From positions 63,740,926 through 63,804,925 of the forward strand of contig CM075942.1 in NCBI GenBank assembly GCA_038030265.1: DNA of 64,000 bases, written 5' to 3'. The translations under genes were made by a program, and so were the position numbers. Shown here piece by piece: positions 26,601-39,700 of this stretch (the first letter of the stretch is position 1; the number at the start of each line of letters is the position of its first letter). The notes below the pieces were generated by a model. The model was not told the origin of the DNA and did no database searches. It saw nothing but the letters and a program-made list of their open reading frames with translations. The stretch comes from Corythucha ciliata. Its lineage: Eukaryota; Arthropoda; Insecta; Hemiptera; Tingidae.

Positions 26601-29600
26601 GGCTCTTTCTTAAGTTTTTAAGTCGCATATTGTTGCGCTTAATTACAATTCTAGCCGCAAATTAGCGTTTTTCTCCATTTTTCGGCCGAAAATACTCGTT
26701 TTGCTCAATTTCAGGCGTGAAATAGCACTTTTTGTGTGTTCTTACCGCAAATTGGCGTTTCTCAACTATTTTTTCTCTCTAATGCTAACCCACCAATTAA
26801 CGTTTGTTTCATTGCATTGCAATGTTACTAGTCGAAGAAACTATAGACGGTAAAATATATAAAATTGAAAAGAATATTCAACTCAACAAAACTTTATGCA
26901 TACTCGTCCTCGTCGTGCCCCTGGACGTCCTCATTGCACTCTGCAGTTGCACAGCCTGTAGAGAGGATACTGAACGTATGCACTGTCGCCGCACGCCAGC
27001 CCAACACGTTATAGCGACATCATGAGCCGAAACTGTCGGCCCTGCAACGACTCCCGCCAGGGAAATCAAGCAAACAATTTCAACGGCCTTTCTCAAGGCC
27101 ACCGAACCCGCCTACCCCGATCGCGACCCGAGGCCACGCTGAGGACTCTGTTCTGGAACGCTGGCGGGCTGACTGAGGCCAAGTTCTCCGAGCTCCAACT
27201 GCACGTAAAAGAAAAGGACGTTGATGTTTTTGCAGTAGTGGAGGCAGGAGCGGCTTCGGACAGCATCACAAAATTTCAGCATCACGGCTACCAAACATAT
27301 TATGCCCTGCCAAGAAGCCGCCAATGCTCGTCAGGCATTCTGCTGGCTGCTAAGGCAACCCTGACTGTGGAGTTTTCCGTATGGAGGGAGATGGGCGACC
27401 CTGACAAACTGGAAGCGGTGGGAGCTTAAAGTGTGGAAGGGGCGGACCCATCGGCGCCTCTTTTTTGTGTATAACCCTCCCCGCAATAACCCTGATCTGA
27501 CTTGGCTTGAGGACACTTGGGATCGGCGCTGCATCCTTTGTGGGGACATAAACGCTCCTTCAACTAGATGGGACTATGGGCGCACAGAGCCAGTAGGGAA
27601 GACCTGGGAAGACTTCATTGATGAAAACTTGGTTGAGTATGTTGGGACGCCAGATGGGAAGCCCACATTCTTGGCATACACCGGTGCAACATCAAAACCA
27701 GATGCAGTGTTGGCCCATTCTTCAATTGCCTCAAGCACTTCCATTGCTCTTATCCCGCCACCAGGTGCATTTGGCCACAGCATTTTGCTGATTAGCGAAT
27801 CACTCGGCCCATATGCTCTGAAGGAGAAAAGGAGGCCCAGGTGGAACCTCAAAAAGGCAGATTGGACCAAGTTTGCATCTGCTTCGGATCAGCTCGTCAC
27901 AGTCCACCTAGTGACTAACAAAATTGAGGAGTCTCTTGAGGAAATCACAAAGGCCATCTTACAGGCAGCCCTGCAGAGTGTGCCACGCGGCCAGGTCCAA
28001 GATTATGTACCTTTCTGGAATGAAAACCTGGAAGCCATGAAGATTGATCGCGATACAGCAGCTGAGACCTTCCGAACATCAGGATCCCTAGCTGATCAGA
28101 TCGTCCTGAAGCAAAAAGTAGCCCTTCTAAAGAAGAAAATTGTTGCAACCAAAACGACAGCATTAAGAAATTTTCTGCAACAGCTGGACTTTCGCAGGGA
28201 CGGCATCAGAGCACATCGTTTCATATCTAAATTGAACAATGACGCCCCAGCTCTGAAAAACCCCATCAAAAAAGGCAAAGCTACACTAACTTTTGATAAA
28301 GATATCGCCCATTTCTTCTGCAAACATTACGCAGCGGTGAGCAATTTTCGCCCAAAGACAAAGGCCAACGCCCCAAGGACTGCAGCATTCCCAACATGCC
28401 TTCAGGAGGGGGACCATGAGCTCTTCAATGGGGACTTCTCCATGAGTGAGCTGGAGTCAGCACTGCAACGTACTAAGAAGGGTAAGAGTGCTGGTCCCGA
28501 TGAGCTGCTGCCAGAGTTTCTGATCAAGCTCGGTTTGGGTGCCAGGGCAACAGTATTGGCCTTCCTAAATTTGGTGTGGAGAGAAAAACATTATTTGGAA
28601 CTGCTCGTGCAGCTGATAGATGATGAGCGTTCCTTAGGTGAAAGGTGCCCAACATCCGGTATTCTCATCTTAAATAAATGAATATGCCTCTCGAACAGCA
28701 TGAAATGCTTTGAACAACCCTGAAACAAATTCGAACCAAAATTACTACCCAGAAATTGTCCAAGAAACAGTATTCTTCCACATTAAGGCCAGGGTCGACC
28801 TCAGGAGCTTAAAATTCTGAATAGCTCTATGCTTAAATGCCAATCATAATTTAGTGATTGGTTCACAAAACCCTTCAAACCTTAGCAACGCTTGAAAGAA
28901 CGTCGTCGACCTTGCCCTCAAGGTTTGATCGCAGCCAGCGTCAGCCACACATGCGTCAATATTTGCCAAATACATAACTTGAAGTGTTTTAATTTTCAGC
29001 AGTCAGTTTCTTGGTAATACGAGAATTTGATCATTATTGGAAGGTATCAAGGCCCTCTATACTACCTTCGTTCGAAAGGAGTGAGTATAGAGGGCCTTGA
29101 GGGTATTTGGCCAATAAATATGGACATTATTTTAGGTATTGTCACCTAGCCTTGTTCATACGGAAGGATTTTGAATGCGATTTTCACGGACCAAAACATA
29201 ATGTGCCTTGATTACCTTTCACGAAAATCACAAGTTTTTGAAGAGCATGCACGCGATTCCGCTCTTAAAATCACTTCTTGAGGGCAAAGAGACAATATTG
29301 GAGGCAATTATTTGCCAATATCAATGGGTCAATATGGACACATGTGTCCTCGGCTTCAGTTAAGCTCTTAGCAAATATTGACACTGGGTGGAACGGAATT
29401 CGGAGTACAAATAGAAATTTATTAGGTCTGTCCCAGCTAGGTGTTTGGAACATGTTCGGAGAAAAGTAGCCATGGAACCACCCAATAAAATCCAAGTTAA
29501 TTACATTTTACTGACTGGTCCCAAGGCAACTCTGCTCCAAACAAGTTCCAGCACCTTGCTGGAACTGTTAGAACAGACCTATTATAGCTACACATAATTT

Positions 29601-32600
29601 ATTGTACTTACTCACGAATGCCTGGAGGAACTTGCCGTTTGCGAATCATCAGTTGGGAAGCAAAAAACACGCACTTTGTCTGCCCATCCTAATTTCCTCT
29701 ACGATATAGAGCCCAACAATCGTAAACAGTTATTTTTAAAGGTAAAACTCGAAAAGTTTAATCTAAAGAAAATAAAATGAGGAGTAATTAACAAAAGTGG
29801 ACCACTGATATGGGTGTTAGTGATGGCGGAGGTTAAAAATTCTCGGCCTTCAGTTGATGACGTCACGCGTTTAAAGGAAATCAGTCCGGAGGCCTTTCTC
29901 AAGGCCACCGAACCCGCCTACCCCGATCGCGACCCGAGGCCACGCTGAGGACTCTGTTCTGGAACGCTGGCGGGCTGACTGAGGCCAAGTTCTCCGAGCT
30001 CCAACTGCACGTAAAAGAAAAGGACGTTGATGTTTTTGCAGTAGTGGAGGCAGGAGCGGCTTCGGACAGCATCACAAAATTTCAGCATCACGGCTACCAA
30101 ACATATTATGCCCTGCCAAGAAGCCGCCAATGCTCGTCAGGCATTCTGCTGGCTGCTAAGGCAACCCTGACTGTGGAGTTTTCCGTATGGAGGGAGATGG
30201 GCGACCCTGACAAACTGGAAGCGGTGGGAGCTTAAAGTGTGGAAGGGGCGGACCCATCGGCGCCTCTTTTTTGTGTATAACCCTCCCCGCAATAACCCTG
30301 ATCTGACTTGGCTTGAGGACACTTGGGATCGGCGCTGCATCCTTTGTGGGGACATAAACGCTCCTTCAACTAGATGGGACTATGGGCGCACAGAGCCAGT
30401 AGGGAAGACCTGGGAAGACTTCATTGATGAAAACTTGGTTGAGTATGTTGGGACGCCAGATGGGAAGCCCACATTCTTGGCATACACCGGTGCAACATCA
30501 AAACCAGATGCAGTGTTGGCCCATTCTTCAATTGCCTCAAGCACTTCCATTGCTCTTATCCCGCCACCAGGTGCATTTGGCCACAGCATTTTGCTGATTA
30601 GCGAATCACTCGGCCCATATGCTCTGAAGGAGAAAAGGAGGCCCAGGTGGAACCTCAAAAAGGCAGATTGGACCAAGTTTGCATCTGCTTCGGATCAGCT
30701 CGTCACAGTCCACCTAGTGACTAACAAAATTGAGGAGTCTCTTGAGGAAATCACAAAGGCCATCTTACAGGCAGCCCTGCAGAGTGTGCCACGCGGCCAG
30801 GTCCAAGATTATGTACCTTTCTGGAATGAAAACCTGGAAGCCATGAAGATTGATCGCGATACAGCAGCTGAGACCTTCCGAACATCAGGATCCCTAGCTG
30901 ATCAGATCGTCCTGAAGCAAAAAGTAGCCCTTCTAAAGAAGAAAATTGTTGCAACCAAAACGACAGCATTAAGAAATTTTCTGCAACAGCTGGACTTTCG
31001 CAGGGACGGCATCAGAGCACATCGTTTCATATCTTAATTGAACAATGACGCCCCAGCTCTGAAAAACCCCATCAAAAAAGGCAAAGCTACACTAACTTTT
31101 GATAAAGATATCGCCCATTTCTTCTGCAAACATTACGCAGCGGTGAGCAATTTTCGCCCAAAGACAAAGGCCAACGCCCCAAGGACTGCAGCATTCCCAA
31201 CATGCCTTCAGGAGGGGGACCATGAGCTCTTCAATGGGGACTTCTCCATGAGTGAGCTGGAGTCAGCACTGCAACGTACTAAGAAGGGTAAGAGTGCTGG
31301 TCCCGATGAGCTGCTGCCAGAGTTTCTGATCAAGCTCGGTTTGGGTGCCAGGGCAACAGTATTGGCCTTCCTAAATTTGGTGTGGAGAGAGCATTTCCCG
31401 GACAGGTGGAGAAAGGCTGAGATAGTGCTCATCCTCAAAAAAGGGAAACCTGCAGACACTGTGGCAAGCTACCGCCCCATAGCTCTCACAAGCGTCTTCT
31501 CAAAGGTCTTCGAGAGGCTGGTTCTGGGGCGGCTGCAGCAGTACCTTGAACGTTACAACCTTCTATCCGACCAACAGACAGGCTTCAGGAAGCATAGGGG
31601 CACCATGGAGCAAGTCCTACGGTTAACCCAGGAAATTAAGGATGGTTTCCATCATAAGCAGAGCACCCTCGCTGTATTTGTCGATTTCAAAACCGCCTTT
31701 GATCGTGTTTATCGGGAGAAGCTGGTACAAAGAAGCTGGTTTCAGTATGGGGCTAAGTGGTCGGCTATTTGCTACACTCAGGTCTTTTCTGGCTAAAAGG
31801 TTCATCAGAGTTCGTTACCAGGATGAGACATCATCATTCAGGCAGACCCGAAACGGTGTTCCTCAGGGTGCTGTCCTAAGCCCAGTGCTTTTTAACATTA
31901 TGATCAATGATGTGATCTCTGCAGTTTCCTCTGTGCCAGGAGTGAACGCGCTTCTCTATGCTGATGACCTGGTTGTGTGGGCAACGTCAAGTTCCATTCC
32001 AGCGCTGGATTCTGCCCTGAATATTGCGTTAGGACACCTCTCGGACTGGGCAACTCACAGCGAGATGGAGGTAAACACACTCAAGACTGAATTCCAGCTC
32101 TTTAAACTATCAACCAAGGCCCATTCTGTCTCGCTGACGCTTGATGGTGACGTTTTGAGGCAGACCAACTGTGCCACCTACCTCGGGATAAAGTTGGATT
32201 CACGGCTGTCATGGAACGCCCATGCTGAAAATAGCGCTTCGAAGGGAATAAAGAGGTTGGGCCTCCTCAAGCGGCTTACTGGCACAAAGATGGGAGCTAG
32301 GCAGGATGTGCTGGCAATGGCCTACAAGTCTTACATGAGACCCGCAATGGAGTATGGAAATGAGCTTCTGGTTACCGCCTCTGATTCAGCAGTTCGGAAG
32401 ATCGATGTTGCTCAGAACCATGCATTAAGGATTATCACTGGTGGAGCCGTGTCTACCCCAATTCCTGCAATGGAGTTGCAAACAGAAATTGAGCCGCAAA
32501 AGTTGAGGCGGGAGTCAGCTGCCCTGGCACTAGATGAGCGACTAAAGAGGAACAATGTTGGGTTTTGGCAGTCCTACACTCCTGCAGCAGAACGTTTGCT

Positions 32601-33710
32601 CTCTCAAACGACGTACCTTTCTAAGGTTGAGTCCCTACGAGAAGAGTATGGCCTTGCCGGCCTACTTTTCAACCCAGAACCCTTCCCGTCGGCTAGGGAT
32701 CGGATTCCTCGCTGCACTGCCGACTACTTTCTAACGTTGACCTCGCCTGTATCCAAACAGAGCACCCCCGCTACCGAGTTAAAATCCCTTGCCTTGGAGA
32801 CCATGCACACCCGCTTCCCCGAAGATGAATGGTTGCGAGTGCCTGTATCCAAACAGAGCACCCCCGCTACCGAGTTAAAATCCCTTGCCTTGGAGACCAT
32901 GCACACCCGCTTCCCCGAAGATGAATGGTTGCGAGTGTTTACTGATGGTTCAGCAATTGGAGGAAGGCGGAATGGTGGTGCGGGAGTGTACTCGGCAATA
33001 AGAACCATTGCAGCTCCAGTTGGTGTAGTTGCAAGCAATTTTGACGGAGAAATACGTGCCGTAGTACTAGCACTTGATATGCTTCTGGGAATTGATTTTT
33101 CCCGAGCAGCCATTTTGTGCGACTCCCAAGCAGCTATAGTCAGCCTCTGTACCAATGGCCAGACTGAACTCCTGGGATGTTTTGAGGGGAAGGCGCCTGC
33201 TGGAGCAGCTGCTGACGAGGGGAGCTATTGTGGCTCTTCAGTGGATCCCCTCTCACGTCGGCATCTGGGGAAACGAGCGTGTTGACACACCAGCCAAGGA
33301 GGGCTCTCAGATGGCCATGCCAGATGCGCCAGTCAGTTTTGTTGCAGCCCGGCGAGCCCACCAACGTTTGGCTGAGGGAAAGCAGTGGGCTGCTCTCCTC
33401 AACCCAAGTAATCGTGTCCCTGCCGACCTCTCCCGCCATGAATCCGTTGCGGCATTCAGAACCATCACAGGACACGATTACCTCAATGCACACCTCCACA
33501 GACTCCGGATGTTAGATGACCCAGCCTGCTCCCTCTGCAGCAGTACAGAGCCAATGACTTCGACCCACCTTTTTTACTGTCCCCGCAGCTTGCGGATGTA
33601 CGACAATCTTTTTCCAATGACGACACCAAGTGGTCGAGAATATCTATGCTATATTGGGCTGCCAGAGGTCTCTTAATGGCTCAACAGCCGTGACCGCTCG
33701 GCGTAGGGGG

Positions 33711-33747
<37 letters not shown>

Positions 33748-36700
33748 ATTTAAATTTATCCAAACTTAATTTACATTTTATTTTAACATTCAATAAAAGA
33801 TTTTTTTCACGAACACCATACTTCCATTCCCGTAGGGAACATGGAAGTAAAAATGAAATTGCGTCCGCAAAGATACCCCAAGAATCCGTCAATTCGCGTT
33901 TTCTCAATTTCAGCTGCGAATCAGCGTTTTTCTCAATTTTACAAGCGAGTTTAGCGATTCGGTTACATCTCATGCACTTGAAAATCCTGATTTTCTCATA
34001 TTTAAGCTTTTCAGGGGCCCGGGGCGGTCCGCCCCCCTCGCCCCTGCTTCGGTACACTAGAGCCTACACATATCGGGGCCCGAGATGGAAATCACCTAGA
34101 GGCCCCCTAAGGTCAATTCAGACCACTCGGACGTGACTTGGGACCACGCTGTCCCACGTTGGATAAAAATATTCAACACAGGTTTTTAATTTGTTTACAG
34201 TCACACTGCTCGGACACGCGTCATCTCACGTCACTTCAAAGCAATGTGAACACAAACAAACAAAAGCCTTTTCTGGAATTTTGTATCACACGTGGGACAC
34301 AGGGGCGTCTACACAAGGTGGGGTTGGACGCCGTACGGCGTCCATCTGACGCTAGAGGGGGAAACCTCAAAACTTCATCAGGGGGGGGGGGGGCAATGGA
34401 AATTATTCGTGGTAGTGAGGGAGCGTCCAAAAGTGTCAAGGGGGGATGCTGTCCGATAGTTCTTGATTGATGTGTGCACTAAGTGGACACCGGGAGGGGG
34501 AATATTCCAGGACATGTAAGACACAAGAAGGCTAGGAATTTTACCGGGGGGGGGGGGCTAGGTATATTTGTCCATCCTGGTAACGAGGAGGAAAGTTTTA
34601 TATTACCGCCCCTAAGAAGGCGGGGGCAATATATTTCATTCAGTTTGTTTATCTTTCACATCAATGTTATACATTGATGCATCCAGATGCATCAGGCGAG
34701 GTTTTCTGAAATCTCGCCGAAACCACTTAACGCCGGGGGGGGGGACGCAGCCATTAATTGCAAGTTTCATGGGATACATACATAGTAGAAAATAAATTTG
34801 AAGTTTCAGGGCTACAAACTCGTAGACAACGATATTGAAAGTTTCGGTGAATCATCAGCCGCGAAATAGTGAGTTTCAAGCTTAGCCCTAAAAGCCACAA
34901 AATTGATTATTTCGGAGGATAATTGGACGTGAAATTGCATTTTCCTCGGGACCAATAGCCGCAAACTTCTGGTTTTGAATATTCACCGGCAGTGAAATTG
35001 CGAGTTCGGATCTATAAAAAGCCTCGAAATTGTAAGTTACTGAAGAAATTTGCTGCAAAACTACAGTTGTAAGGAAGGAGGTGACAAAAAAATTGCCATT
35101 AAATTGAATTTTTAGGGTTGCATTGCAAGTGCAAAATTGTGCGGGATTTAGCTCTTTGTAACCCCAAATTTCGCGAATCTGGATCTTTTAGGAACCATGA
35201 ATTTCGCGTTGGTTACCTCCATAAATTACTAAACTTTTCGGGGTTGGCTCACTGCGCCCCAGCAGTAGCGTACCGTGGTAGTGGCGAGTATTGGGCAGAC
35301 CGCCGCCACCGAATAGCTTGACGATGGAAAAATTAGGATTTTTAGGTTTTATGTTCAGCAAGGATGAAAGTACGTGGAAAGGATTCTTGGTATCCGGTTG
35401 GACGGGAATTTGGCTCCTTTTGACGATTTTCAGTCCATCTGACTAAGAGGGATAGAGCATTATTGAAAGATGATCACCAAATTTTTCGCTGAATATTCGA
35501 TTAAGCCCACGCAGGCGCTATTCTGGAAGCTGAAATTGAGAAATGTACTAATTCACGCCTTACGGAGGCAACTTCGTGGCTAAAATAGACAAAATACGGT
35601 GATCCCTACAGTTCGTGTAGGCACTTAGGCGGCTGAAATTGCGAAGGCGCACTGAAATATTGTTCTTAGGACAATTACGTGCCATGAAGGCTGGAAAGAG
35701 CGCAAATATTCGTGGGTAAAACTGCGAGAAAAAAAACGCTCATTCGCTGTTTCACGATGCAACTTTCAGACCAAAATTGTGAAAAAATCGCAGAATCGCG
35801 GACTATGGAACCATTTTACAGCTAAATCTTAGAATGAAACACCATTCCTGAACCAGCAGCTTCACGGATTTTCTGAAAATTCATCAATTCTGGGTTGAAA
35901 TTGAGTGAAAGCTGTAATTAGCGGCTAAAATTTCTCAATTTTAGACGTGATCAAGCCCCTTTTTAACTATTTTTAACGCTAATTGGTGCGTTTTCTCACT
36001 AATATTTGCGAATTAGCGATTTACCTCAATATCTAGACACGGACTTGGTTCAAGAAGAGCACATTATGATATTTTATTTTATTTTAGCTATAAAATGGCT
36101 CTGTACTCCGCGATAGCACTCTAACTCACTTCATAGCAAACATTTTTGAAAAGAGCTGATTCGCGGAATATAATTTGGAAAACACTAATTCACGGCTGAA
36201 ATCAGGAAAAATCGCTAATAACGGACTAAAATGAGAAAAAAAACTCTCATTTTAGGCTCAAATTGAGATTAGCAGTTAAAAATGTAGGAAAATCACAATA
36301 ATTTGCGGATGATATTGAGTAACAGTGCTAAAATTCGTGAATAAAATGTAGAAAAAGCGCCAATTCGTGGTTAAAATTGAAAAAAGCGTTAATTCGCAGG
36401 TAAAGTTCATAAAAAGTGCCGATTCGTGGCCAAAATTGAGAAGAACGCTAATTGTCGACTAAAATTAAGTAAACGCCAATTCGTAACCCTTTGATGAAGG
36501 AATCTTCTCGGCTGAAATTGAGAAAAGGCGCTAACTAACGGCCAAGAGTGGAAAAAGCCGCTAATCCGCGGCAAATATTAAGAAACATCGCACATATTCG
36601 CGGGTAAAATTGAGAGAAACGCTAATTCATGACTATGAGCGTTGAAATTCGTGGCTAAAATTGAGAAGAACGCTAATTGTCGACTAAAATTAAGTAAACG

Positions 36701-39700
36701 CCAATTCGTAACCCTTTGATGAAGGAATCTTCTCGGCTGAAATTGAGAAAAGGCGCTAACTAACGGCCAAGAGTGAAAAAAACCGCTAATTCGCGGCAAA
36801 TATTAAGAAACATCGCACATTTTCGCGGGTAAAATTGAGAGAAACGCTAATTCATGACTATGAGCGTTTGAAATGAAAACGCTAATTTGCGGCTAAAATT
36901 GAGCAACTTGAGCAGCAAACTAGAGTTTTTATACCTTGAATTAGCGATTTTTCTTAATTTTCCGACAGCTGTCGTTTTTTCCTCAATTTTATAAATACAA
37001 GTTGGCGATTATTTCCCTTTTTTTTAAAAGTTTTTCTTACGAGTTTTCCTCAATATTAGACGAAAAATAGCGGTTTTTTCTAAATGTTTGCCACAAATTA
37101 GGATTTTTTGTTCTCAATTTTTCTCCATTTTAGCCTCAAAGTTGCCTTCAGAAACCACGAATTGGCGTGTCTTAAATGTTTGACGCAAATTGAAATTTTC
37201 CCCAATTTTAACCGTGAATTAGTGATTTTTCTCATTTATAGCTAGGGATTAGTACTTTTCCCAATTATTAGCGCTTTTTCCTAATTTTAGCATCGTATTA
37301 GCGTTTCTAACCCGAGAATTAGCGAATTTCTCAATTTTTGTCACGAAGTTGGCGTTTTCAACAATTTTAGCTGCAAATAGGCGATTTTGTCCATTTTCAG
37401 CAGCGAATTAGCACTTTTTCTTAATTTAAGCTGAAAATTAGTCCTTTCTCTTAATTTTAGCCAGGCTAATTATTGATTTTCTTAATATTGGCCGCAAAAT
37501 AGTGTTGTTTTTTATTTTTTACATTTTAGCACCGCATCAGGAGTTTTGCTCAAGGGTGGGTTTACGGGGGTGTTTTTGGGGGATTCAACCCCTCCCCTAA
37601 GAAGATGGCGCCTACTATAAAATGTGGACTGTTGCAGAGGGAGCTGCTCATACGATTCTTTGTCCCGCAATTCGCAGCTACATGTAAAAACTGCTATCAA
37701 TCACTCAGAAAGCCTCAACTAATATTGAAAACACGCCCATTCCAGCGGTTTTTCGAGGAAACATCGGGACTGAAATTGAGTAAAAGCGCTAATTCACATG
37801 GATTACATGAAAAAATCGCTAATTCGAGGCTGAGAGCGGTAATTCGCGGGTAAAATGAATAAATAATTCGCAACTAAAACTAGGAAATATCTCGCGGCTA
37901 ATTTGCGGCAATAGAGATGAAAAATCGCTAATCCACATGACTGAGAAGTGAATAAAAACGCTAATTAGAGGCTAAAATGGAAAAAATACGGTAACACGCT
38001 GCTGAAATTGAGGGGAAAACGCTTATTTGTCGGATACATTTGATAAGACACACTAATTCATGGCTAAAACTGAGAAAGACCGCGCGCTAATTCCAGGCTG
38101 AAATTGAGACAAATCGCTCATTCGCTTCGAAAATGAAAACGAACGCTAGTTTACGGAGCAGTTTGACAAAATCGGCTAATTCACAGCTATAATATAGGAA
38201 ACACGGTAATTTGCTTGTGTTGTAAGACTCTAAACTGGATAATTCACCGAAATTAAAACCCTTAAATGTTCATCAACCATCGCGTGGATATCCAGTCAGA
38301 AAACTTCCTATTTTGAGGGAATTTGTCAGGCTTTGCGCTGAGGCCGGTTAGCCATAGAGTGTCGCTGCCAGAAAAAAGGCCCCAAAACTTTCGATTTTGC
38401 TCAAATTAATGCAATTAAGGCCCTAAACTTTCATTTTCAGGGTAATTAAGACAGGAAAGTCGCATTGCCGTGAATATTAGGCCATAGAATTTCCAATCTT
38501 TTGAGACTGATTTTGCTTTACATTCAGCTATAGATTTAGTGCTTCTTCTCAGTTTTAGCCGCAAATCAGCGGTTTGTATTACTTAAATCCTTTGAATTTG
38601 CCGTTTTTCTCTATTTTAGCCACGCAGTTGCCTTCAGAAGGCGCGTATATTAAAATTAGACATTTTACTATACTTTAACCGCGAAGAAGTGATCTTCCTC
38701 AATTTTAGCCGTGCATTAGCGATTTGTCTCAATTTCAGCTGTGGAATAGCGTTTCATGCTAATTTTACAGTGAATTAGCATGGTGAATAGCATCTATTCT
38801 CTTTTTTTAATGCTAATCGGCGATTTTTCACAATTTCAGTTGCGAATTTGCCAGTTTTGCCCAATTTTAGCCCGACTTTTTTGGTCAATATTAGCCGCGA
38901 TTTCTTTCACTTACAGCATTGGTTAGTAGGTATAGCGGCTTGGCCCAAATACAAGACTTTTTCTTTAATTTCTATATTTTAGACGTAGAATGGCCTCCAT
39001 ACACCGCGAATCAGTGATTTTTTCCGAATATTGGCCTAGGAGTTGCATCGTGAGACCGCGCTTTTTCGCAGTTATAGCCACGAATATTAGCGTTTTTTTC
39101 AAATTTCCGATTAACACATTAGTGCGCTTAAGGACCTATAACGAAACTGTGGGCGGTGTAACTTGAGCCCTCCAGAATAGCGCTCTTGCGGGTGGCTCAA
39201 TCGAATTTTAGGCCCATACTCTTTGCTGTGATATCACTTGCAACGTTCTCCGGGTCGTATTGGAAGGGGTCAAATCGCTGTCCAACCGTCCAACCTTTTC
39301 ACATACGTACATCCAAGAATATAGAAGAACCTAAAAATCCTCATTTTTCCGTAGGTTTAAGCTTTACGGGGGCCCCGTTTGATAGTGGCCCGGGGGGGGG
39401 GGGTCCGCCCCCCTCGCCACTGTCTTTTAGTACGCTGCTGCGAACCAGCTGACTGTTCAAACGTAAGACGAACGACAAAGTTGTTGGGAGTTGGACCATA
39501 TAGCTCGGGTATAGCGACTTAGCGAGTGCAGGCCTTGGACATTTGGCGCCCACGGAAGAATCTTTCACCAGCACCCCCCCCCCTCACACCATGAAGTCAT
39601 TGATATGTTGTTCTTCGTTCTTGGGGCAAATACGCAGCAAAACGTTGGATAAAAGCGCTGATATTCTGGCTAAAACTGTGAAAAATCGTTCTTTCGTGGT

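Larger units (their letters stand above)
29891..33746 (+). mobile_element. I-type LINE copy 2, nearly full-length with poly(A)
   Basis: 5'-truncated at ggcctttctcaagg (29891) and ending in a 36-nt poly(A) tract (33711-33746). Domain order is endonuclease, reverse transcriptase, RNase H, then a C-terminal Cys/His motif; an RNase H after the RT fits the I superfamily. Inactivating changes: the shared frameshift near 30231, a stop at 31035-31037, and frameshifts near 31735 and 33160. It is young-looking but defective. Confidence 0.88.

Noticed and set aside
34138..34677. ORFs rich in Gly around G-homopolymers
   Set aside because: Composition is driven by G runs and degraded repeats; no family resemblance.
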